DNA of 20,101 nt, taken from contig JAYTKJ010000457.1 in the NCBI GenBank assembly GCA_043730365.1, forward strand, positions 1 to 20,101, written 5' to 3'. The notes beneath the pieces are model-generated. The model was given only the letters and a program-made list of their open reading frames with translations, made no database searches and was not told the DNA's origin. Below, piece by piece: positions 14,424 through 20,101 of the stretch (positions within the stretch are counted from its first letter, which is position 1; the number at the start of each line of letters is the position of its first letter). The DNA is from VFZP01 sp043730365. Lineage in GTDB: Bacteria > Acidobacteriota > Terriglobia > Bryobacterales > Bryobacteraceae. The position numbers and the translations under genes were made by a program.

Positions 14424-14951
14424 TTACTGTCCGGCTAACACGGCAACGCAGGCGCGGCAGAAGGCGGGCAAATCGTCAGGCTTGCGCGAGGTGACGAGGT
14501 TGCGGTCAACCACCACTTCGGCGTCTTCCCAGGTTGCGCCCGCGTTGACCATGTCGTCCTTGATGGCGAAGAAAGATGTCACGCGGCGGCCCTTCAGCAT
14601 GCCGTGTGCCGAGCACAAGACCCAGCCGGCGTGACAGATCGCCGCCACGAGTTTGCCCTGCTTATCGAATTCAGCTACGAGGGCGTTGGCGATGGCGTGG
14701 CGGCGAATATGATCCGGCGCGTAGCCGCCTGGCACGACGATGCCATCGAAGTCATTGGCCTTTACTTCCTGGTATGACTTGGTGGCCACGCAAGGATAGC
14801 CGAGCTTGCTCGCGTACGTCGCGCCCGCTGTGGCGCCCACGGTGATGACCTCGGCGCCCGCTTCACGAAGCCGGTAGAGCGGCACCCAGATTTCCATTTC
14901 CTGATAAGCCTGGTCGACCATGACCAGGACACGCTTGCCTTGCAATTCCAT
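14424..14951 (-). CDS. DJ-1/PfpI family protein
   Basis: This 175-residue protein covers the whole DJ-1/PfpI domain: MELQGKRVLVMVDQAYQEME with the conserved glutamate of the active site, then WVPLYRLREAGAEVITVGA, DFDGIVVPGGYAPDHIRR, and the nucleophile elbow AAICHAGWVLCSAHGMLKGR with cysteine followed by histidine. It ends DDLPAFCRACVAVLAG. Family members are described as glyoxalase III-like or deglycase enzymes, proteases or stress proteins; which one applies is not visible. ATG 14951 is chosen because the fold starts there; the start has only a weak GGGGA site. It is first in a minus-strand operon with the PQQ dehydrogenase and cytochrome, where it could deal with reactive aldehydes produced by the oxidation (inference). 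Confidence 0.88.
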   Translation of the reverse strand: MELQGKRVLVMVDQAYQEMEIWVPLYRLREAGAEVITVGATAGATYASKLGYPCVATKSYQEVKANDFDGIVVPGGYAPDHIRRHAIANALVAEFDKQGKLVAAICHAGWVLCSAHGMLKGRRVTSFFAIKDDMVNAGATWEDAEVVVDRNLVTSRKPDDLPAFCRACVAVLAGQ

Positions 14952-15018
14952 AGTTCCCCATTCTAGCCGGTCGGCCGGCCGGTGCGGGCAGCGCGCTGTT
15001 GATAAGATTGATAGCGAA

Positions 15019-17454
15019 GTGCGGATACCCACGCTAATCCTATTGACCGCCATTGCCTGCCCGGCTGCCGACGACCGGGCGATTTTCGAAGACCAACTTC
15101 GGCCGATTTTAGCCAGGAGTTGCGCGGGCTGTCATGCTGGGAAGCAGATCCAAGGCGGTCTGTCGGTTGAGTCCATCGAAGGTTTACTGCGTGGCGGCAA
15201 ACGCGGGCCCGCCATTGAACCGGGATCGTCGGCGCGGAGCTTGCTCGTGAAAGCCCTGCGCGGCGAGGGCGTGCCGAAGATGCCGCTCGGCGGTGCGATG
15301 GACGATGCGGCCGCCAAACAAATGGCCGCGGCAATCGACGCGATGCAGCCGCAGACCGCCGCGCGCAAAGACGCGCACTGGGATTGGCTGCTGCGGTTGC
15401 CGAAGACGGGCTCCTCCATGAAGCCGGAGGTGCGCAACACGGACTGGGTTCGCAACCCGATCGATGCGTTTGTCCTGGCCCGGCTGGAGCGGGAGGGGAT
15501 GAAGCCCGCCGCCGAGGCCGAACGCCGTGTGTTGATCCGGCGGCTGTACTTCGACCTGATTGGTTTGCCCCCTTCGCCGGAAGAAATTCGGGCGTTCGAG
15601 GAGGATCGCGATCCACAGGCGTATGAGCATCTGGTGGACCGGCTGCTGCTGGACTCGCGCTATGGAGAACGCTGGGGCCGGCATTGGCTCGATCTGGTGC
15701 GCTTTGCCGAGTCGGACGGTTTTGCGATTGACGGCGAGCGGCCCACGGCTTGGCGTTACCGCGATTATGTGATTCGGGCGTTTAATAGCGACAAGCCCTA
15801 CGACGTGTTTGTGCGCGAGCAGATTGCGGGTGACGAATTCCGCGGCAAGGGCGGCGGGCCGGCTGGCGAGCGAGCCGTGGCGTTGGGCTTTCTGCGCATG
15901 GGGCCATGGGAGGCCGATGCGAATTCGAAGAAACAATTGCGGCAGGATTACCTGAACGAAGTCACCGCCACGGTGGGCAGCGTGTTTCTCGGGCTGACGA
16001 CGGGCTGCGCTCAATGCCATAACCATAAGTACGATCCGATTTCACATCGCGACTACTACCGGCTGCAAGCGTTCTTTGCCGCGACCGCGACAGCGGAAGT
16101 GCCCGCCGCCCACGATGCCCCCGGAGATGACGCCAAAGAGATGAAGCGGCGCGTGCGTCGTCACGAGGACGATGCGGAAGCTGCCGAAGCCGAACTCGAC
16201 AAGCAGAAGGAAGAACTCAAGCAACAGTACATCCGGCTGATGAAGGTGAAGCCGGATGATCCCGCGGTGGGGAAGTTTCTCGGGCGGCTTGGCACGAAGA
16301 ATTTCTTTTTTCTCGAACAGGATCTGCCGCTGGTGAAAGAGCCTGAGTGGCGTGGGCCGATCAAGGCCTACTTTGACACGCGCGACCGCATGCAGCGCAA
16401 TCAGGAACTGGCGCGGCGCTATCAGCCGGTGGCATATGCGGTGCGCGACATGACTCCGCCGGCGACTCCCGATGTGCCCGACACATATGTCCTGGTGGGC
16501 GGCGATCTGGTGGCGCGCGGCGAGAAGGTGGAGCCCGGATTTCTGCAGTGCGTGACCAATCATGCGGACGCGGCGGCGATTCCGTTTGCGGGCGGCAGCA
16601 GCGGACGGCGGACGGCTCTAGCTGAGTGGATCGCGTCGGCGGAGAATCCTTTCGCCGCGCGTGTGATGGCCAACCGGATTTGGATGCATCATTTCGGAGA
16701 AGGTATCGTCCGGACACCGAGCGACTTCGGCAAGAACGGAGACGCACCCTCGCATCCGGAATTGCTGGATTGGCTGGCGGCGCAGTTCGTCGAGCAGAAG
16801 TGGAGCGTGAAGGCGATGCACCGGTTGATGTTGCAATCGAGCACCTACCGGCAGGCCAGCCGTCACGACGAGCAAGGCACGTATGCGGCGAAGGATGCGA
16901 CGAATCGGCTGCTGTGGCGGATGAATTGGCAGCGGCTCGATTCCGAAGCATTGCGCGATTCGATTCTGCATCTCAGCGGAAGGTTGACTACCACGTCCGG
17001 TGGGCCGGGAGTCTTCTTTGACGTGCCGGATGACGTGGCACGCGGGTTTGAGTTCTTCAAGTGGTTCCCGTCGACGGAAGAAGAACGGCGGCGCCGTAGT
17101 GTCTATCAATTCCAGCGGCGCTCGGTGCAGCCGCCTATGGCCGAAGAGTTCGATGCGCCGAATCTGAGCGCCTCCTGTTCGCGGCGTCAGGCCACGATTG
17201 TGGCTCCGCAAGCTTTGACGCTATTGAACGGGCCGCTGACGCGGACCGAGGCCGCGCACTTGGCCGCGCGCCTGGCGAAGGAAGGCTCGACGGGCGAGGA
17301 GCAGCTCACACGTGGGTTCCAACTGGTGCTGGGGCGCGGGCCCACCGAGGTTGAGCGCGCGCACTGCCGCAAATTGGTGGACGGTGGCGCGGCAGGCTTG
17401 GCGTCGCTGGCGGCGGTGCTCTTCAACTTGAACGAGTTTTTGTATCTGGAGTAA
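15019..17454 (+). CDS. PSCyt1 / DUF1549 / DUF1553 domain protein
   Basis: This 811-residue exported protein is of a type abundant in Planctomycetes and Solibacter. A short signal peptide (VRIPTLILLTAIACPAADD) leads to a PSCyt1 cytochrome-like domain with CAGCH at 35-39 and GLSVESIEGLLRGG. The DUF1549 domain follows (about 145-340: NPIDAFVLARLEREGMKPAA, RRLYFDLIGLPPSPEEIRAF, RYGERWGRHWLDLVRFAESD, and CAQCHNHKYDPI at 330-341, a second CXXCH). A charged coiled-coil-like stretch lies about 377-412. The DUF1553 domain is C-terminal (RRTALAEWIASAENPFAARV, ANRIWMHHFGEGIVRTPSDF, ATIVAPQALTLLNGP). Function is unknown; a role in polymer or sugar metabolism is often suggested. GTG 15019 is chosen for the signal peptide; no strong ribosome site. 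The DUF1501 partner follows eight bases later. Confidence 0.9.
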   Translation: MRIPTLILLTAIACPAADDRAIFEDQLRPILARSCAGCHAGKQIQGGLSVESIEGLLRGGKRGPAIEPGSSARSLLVKALRGEGVPKMPLGGAMDDAAAKQMAAAIDAMQPQTAARKDAHWDWLLRLPKTGSSMKPEVRNTDWVRNPIDAFVLARLEREGMKPAAEAERRVLIRRLYFDLIGLPPSPEEIRAFEEDRDPQAYEHLVDRLLLDSRYGERWGRHWLDLVRFAESDGFAIDGERPTAWRYRDYVIRAFNSDKPYDVFVREQIAGDEFRGKGGGPAGERAVALGFLRMGPWEADANSKKQLRQDYLNEVTATVGSVFLGLTTGCAQCHNHKYDPISHRDYYRLQAFFAATATAEVPAAHDAPGDDAKEMKRRVRRHEDDAEAAEAELDKQKEELKQQYIRLMKVKPDDPAVGKFLGRLGTKNFFFLEQDLPLVKEPEWRGPIKAYFDTRDRMQRNQELARRYQPVAYAVRDMTPPATPDVPDTYVLVGGDLVARGEKVEPGFLQCVTNHADAAAIPFAGGSSGRRTALAEWIASAENPFAARVMANRIWMHHFGEGIVRTPSDFGKNGDAPSHPELLDWLAAQFVEQKWSVKAMHRLMLQSSTYRQASRHDEQGTYAAKDATNRLLWRMNWQRLDSEALRDSILHLSGRLTTTSGGPGVFFDVPDDVARGFEFFKWFPSTEEERRRRSVYQFQRRSVQPPMAEEFDAPNLSASCSRRQATIVAPQALTLLNGPLTRTEAAHLAARLAKEGSTGEEQLTRGFQLVLGRGPTEVERAHCRKLVDGGAAGLASLAAVLFNLNEFLYLE

Positions 17455-17462
17455 CTGGCGAA

Positions 17463-18878
17463 ATGATCGATCTGGCACGGCGGCGATTTCTCTATCAACA
17501 GATGTTCGGCATTGGCGGCGTGGCGTTGGCAGAATTGCTGACTGGCGATCGGGCGATGGCGGCCGTCGAGGCCGGCGGAGGAAACCCCAAGCCGCACCAC
17601 GCGCCCAAGGCCGACGCGTGTATCTTTTTGGCGATGCTCGGCGGAGTGAGCCAGGTGGACACGTTTGACCCGAAGCCGAAACTGGCTGAGGTGAACGGCT
17701 CCATCATGGATTGGAGCAAGGAGAAGAAGACCGATCAGCCCAACCTCTTTGCCAAGCCGCGCAAGTTTGTGGCGAGCCCGTTTAAGTTTGCCAAGTACGG
17801 CCAGTGCGGGCGCGATGTGTCGGAATTGCTGCCACACACCGCGACGTGCGTGGACGATCTGGCGTTGGTGCGCTCAGTCCAGTCCGACAACGGCAATCAC
17901 CCCGCGGCGGTGTTTCAGATGAACACCGGGTTCACGCAGCCGGGCAATCCTTCGATGGGTGCGTGGGCGACTTTCGGACTGGGCACCGCGAACCGGAACC
18001 TTCCGGCCTTTGTGGCGATGCCCGATTTCCGCTCGATACCGTTCAGCGGCTCGCAACAATGGGGCAGCGGATACTTGCCGGCGAGTTATCAAGGTACGGT
18101 GATGCGGGCGTCCAGCGAGCCGATTCGCGACCTGGCCGATCCGAGCGGCGTCGACCCATCCATGTTGGCGGCCGAGCGCGCCGCGCTGCGGGGCTTGAAT
18201 ACACGATTCGCCGAACTAAGGTTTGACAATCCGGATCTGCAAGCGCGCATCGCCAGCTACGAACTCGCCTATCGCATGCAGGCCGAAGTTCCGCGCGCTC
18301 TCTCGATCGACCAGGAGCCGGAGCGGATCCGCGAGATGTACGGCTTGAACGACCCGGTGACCGCGTCGTTTGGGCGGCGTTGCCTCATGGCACGCAAGAT
18401 GGTGGAGGCCGGCGTACGATTCATCGAGATCTTCACGCCGTCGCAGAGTTGGGATGCGCACGGCGACATTCGCAAGAATCACGAAAAGAACGCGCGCGAG
18501 ACGGATCAGCCCATCGCGGCCCTGCTCAAGGATCTCAAGCAGCGCGGCATGCTGGATCGCACGCTGGTGGTGTGGATGGCCGAGTTCGGTCGCACTCCCG
18601 ATACTCCGGCGGACCAGGAGACGCCGGGCCGCGATCACAATACCCGAGCGCAAAGTATGTGGTTTGCCGGCGGCGGGGCCAAGGGCGGTTCGATCATCGG
18701 CGCGACCGACGATGTGGGTCACAAAGCGGTGGAGAATATCTATCACGTGCGCGACGTGCACGCGACCATCCTGCATCTGATGGGTCTCAACGACATGCGG
18801 CTTACCTACTACTTCGCCGGACGCAATCGCCGATTGACGGATCTTGGCGGCCGCGTGATTCGCGAAATCCTGACCTGA
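17463..18878 (+). CDS. DUF1501 family protein, Tat-exported
   Basis: This is a 471-residue protein of the DUF1501 family, with an alkaline-phosphatase/sulfatase-like fold. The N-terminus MIDLARRRFLYQQMFGIGGV carries a twin-arginine-type export signal (RRRFL). Family motifs include ACIFLAMLGGVSQVDTFDPK, DLALVRSVQSDNGNHPAAVF, NTGFTQPGNPSMGAW, SQSWDAHGDIRKNHEKNARE and LVVWMAEFGRTPDTPADQET followed by PGRDHN, then HATILHLMGL near the end. AEFGRTP stands where the family usually has GEFGRTP. These proteins almost always follow a DUF1549/DUF1553 gene, as here with eight bases between, and are thought to work with it outside the cytoplasm; the reaction is unknown. The neighbouring enolase-superfamily gene starts 55 bases later and may belong to the same transcript. 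Confidence 0.92.
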   Translation: MIDLARRRFLYQQMFGIGGVALAELLTGDRAMAAVEAGGGNPKPHHAPKADACIFLAMLGGVSQVDTFDPKPKLAEVNGSIMDWSKEKKTDQPNLFAKPRKFVASPFKFAKYGQCGRDVSELLPHTATCVDDLALVRSVQSDNGNHPAAVFQMNTGFTQPGNPSMGAWATFGLGTANRNLPAFVAMPDFRSIPFSGSQQWGSGYLPASYQGTVMRASSEPIRDLADPSGVDPSMLAAERAALRGLNTRFAELRFDNPDLQARIASYELAYRMQAEVPRALSIDQEPERIREMYGLNDPVTASFGRRCLMARKMVEAGVRFIEIFTPSQSWDAHGDIRKNHEKNARETDQPIAALLKDLKQRGMLDRTLVVWMAEFGRTPDTPADQETPGRDHNTRAQSMWFAGGGAKGGSIIGATDDVGHKAVENIYHVRDVHATILHLMGLNDMRLTYYFAGRNRRLTDLGGRVIREILT

Positions 18879-18933
18879 ATTGTTTGGGCCAAATTTGATC
18901 GGAGAGGCGAAATGAAGTCTAATAGGGCTCTCC

Positions 18934-20101
18934 GTGAAGATCACTCGCATCGAATCATACGTACTGCTTGACCCTGGCTTTGACCCGGAGGCTTGCTCCT
19001 CAGCCCAGGATGACCTCGTGGTGCTGGTCCACACCGACGAAGGCATCACCGGTATCGGCGAAGTGGACACCAATCCCTGGGTGGCGCAGGCGATGATCCA
19101 CGCGCGCGGCACTCATGTGTTGGGGCTGGGCCTGGAGGAGATGCTGCTGGGGCAGGACCCGCTCCAGCCGGAAGCGCTGTGGGAGCGCCTCTACAGCGGC
19201 AGCTTCATGACCGGACGCCGCGGCCTCGGCATCTGCGCTATGGGTGCGCTCGACATGGCCCTGTGGGACATTCGCGGCAAGGCAATGGGCGTGCCGTGCT
19301 GGCAACTGCTGGGCGGCGCCCGCAAGCCGCATATCGTGCCTTACGCTTCGCTGCTTCCCACCGGGCATACCGTGCGTGAGTATCGCGAGTCACTCGTTGA
19401 GAAAGCGCGCGAGGCCAAGCGGTTGGGCTTCCGCGCGGGCAAGATGGAAGTCTGCGTGAAGGGCCCGTACTCACACAACGGCCTGCAGGAATCGGACGAC
19501 GCGATTGTTGAGATCGTGGCCGCATGCCGCGAAGCGGTGGGGCGGGACTTCACCATGATGGTGGATGTTTGCTATTGCTGGACCAACGCCAAGGAAGCGC
19601 TGCGAGTCATGCGCCAGCTTGAGCCTTTCGACCTCTTCTTCATGGAAACACCGCTGCAGCTTGACGATCTGGACGGTTACGCGTTCTTGCACGATCACTC
19701 ACCGATTCGCATCGCCGCCGGCGAGTTGCAGAATACCCGCTTTGAATTTATTGACCTGATGGATCGTGGCAAAGTGGACGTGGCTCAGCCCGACGTGGGC
19801 CGCGTGGGCGGGCTCACCGAGGCGCGGCGTGTCTGCGATTTGGCTGCCGACCGAGGCCGACTGATCGTGCCGCATTGTTGGAAGACGGGCATCGGGATTG
19901 CCGCGACGGCTCACCTGAGCGCGGCCACGGCGAACTGCGCGTTCATCGAATTCCTGCCCGCGTCACTGGCCGAGTCGCCTTTGCGCCGTGAATTGGTGAT
20001 CGAGGAGCTCCGGCTCGTTGATGGCGTGGTGCCGTTGCCGCAGAAACCTGGACTCGGTTTTGAGCTCAATTGGGATGCCATGAAGAAGTACACCGTGGAG
20101 C
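18934..20101 (+). CDS. Enolase superfamily protein, mandelate racemase subgroup (3' end outside window)
   Basis: This frame of 389 codons starts at GTG 18934 and is still open at the right edge. The N-terminal capping domain reads VKITRIESYVLLDPGFDPEA, and the barrel holds the expected residues at mandelate-racemase spacing: K170 in GKMEV, metal ligands D211 (MVDVCY), E238 (METPL) and E264 (AGELQ), the D287-H314 dyad (QPDVGRVGG, VPHCWKTG) and E339 (FIEFLP). The second lysine of the usual KXK is E172. Such enzymes mostly remove water from acid sugars, some racemise. GTG 18934 is the only start, because a TGA lies in frame at 18913-18915; the ribosome site is weak. A cytoplasmic acid-sugar dehydratase would fit the PQQ dehydrogenase nearby, but the substrate is not determined. 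Confidence 0.88.
   Translation, partial: MKITRIESYVLLDPGFDPEACSSAQDDLVVLVHTDEGITGIGEVDTNPWVAQAMIHARGTHVLGLGLEEMLLGQDPLQPEALWERLYSGSFMTGRRGLGICAMGALDMALWDIRGKAMGVPCWQLLGGARKPHIVPYASLLPTGHTVREYRESLVEKAREAKRLGFRAGKMEVCVKGPYSHNGLQESDDAIVEIVAACREAVGRDFTMMVDVCYCWTNAKEALRVMRQLEPFDLFFMETPLQLDDLDGYAFLHDHSPIRIAAGELQNTRFEFIDLMDRGKVDVAQPDVGRVGGLTEARRVCDLAADRGRLIVPHCWKTGIGIAATAHLSAATANCAFIEFLPASLAESPLRRELVIEELRLVDGVVPLPQKPGLGFELNWDAMKKYTVE

Noticed and set aside
15184..16026. 280-residue frame antisense to the DUF1549 gene
   Set aside because: Shadow of a well supported gene with motifs along its whole length; no family pattern or ribosome site.
18901..18933. GGAGAG/CTCTCC pairing ahead of the enolase-superfamily start as a regulatory hairpin
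   Set aside because: Only six base pairs across a 21-base loop, easily found by chance, and no ligand-binding structure is recognised.
1..20101. CRISPR arrays, rRNA, complete tRNA genes or complete insertion sequences
   Set aside because: No regularly spaced repeats, no rRNA-like sequence, no foldable tRNA and no complete transposase gene were found on reading the window.

Overview
The window looks like a chromosomal stretch of a GC-rich Acidobacteriota genome, most likely of the Bryobacterales/Solibacter type. The reasons are family content rather than any search: an Oar-like TonB-dependent receptor with an N-terminal carboxypeptidase-regulatory-like domain, a PSCyt1/DUF1549/DUF1553 protein paired with a Tat-exported DUF1501 protein, an FHA-GAF-sigma54 activator, a short gene of a 'STGP...SSQNA' family, and what looks like the C-terminal tail of an acidobacterial MacB/FtsX-type permease. 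No taxonomic marker gene is present, so this assignment is inference.

Bases 1 to about 4000 are an accessory, decaying region. They hold the C-terminal end of an IS4-like transposase, an intact DUF433 antitoxin-like gene coupled to a DUF5615 toxin-like gene with a one-base frameshift, a methyltransferase gene broken by a 5-bp tandem duplication and lacking a start codon, a small gene with a palindrome-rich in-frame insertion, a small ABM-like gene, and a second DUF433 remnant abutting a permease tail. Next to this remnant is a good sigma54-type promoter match followed by a strong hairpin, which could be a small RNA gene.

Bases 4047 to 7954 are regulatory. An FHA-GAF-AAA+-HTH sigma54 activator (minus strand) diverges from an ArsR-type regulator and its SRPBCC partner (plus strand). 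A perfect 16-bp palindrome overlaps the -35 box of the ArsR promoter, and its transcript appears to be leaderless. The SRPBCC gene overlaps the 3' end of a convergent secreted-protein gene with a proline-rich tail.

Bases 8088 to 11974 hold the large TonB-dependent receptor and a SYLF-domain protein. Bases 11992 to 14951 hold a minus-strand operon in the order PfpI/DJ-1 protein, PQQ-dependent dehydrogenase and diheme cytochrome c. Diverging from it on the plus strand are the PSCyt1/DUF1549/DUF1553 gene, the DUF1501 gene and an enolase-superfamily (mandelate racemase subgroup) gene that runs off the right edge. Together these suggest periplasmic oxidation of a sugar or alcohol with electron transfer to cytochrome c, next to an acid-sugar dehydratase-like enzyme. 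The substrate cannot be read from the sequence.
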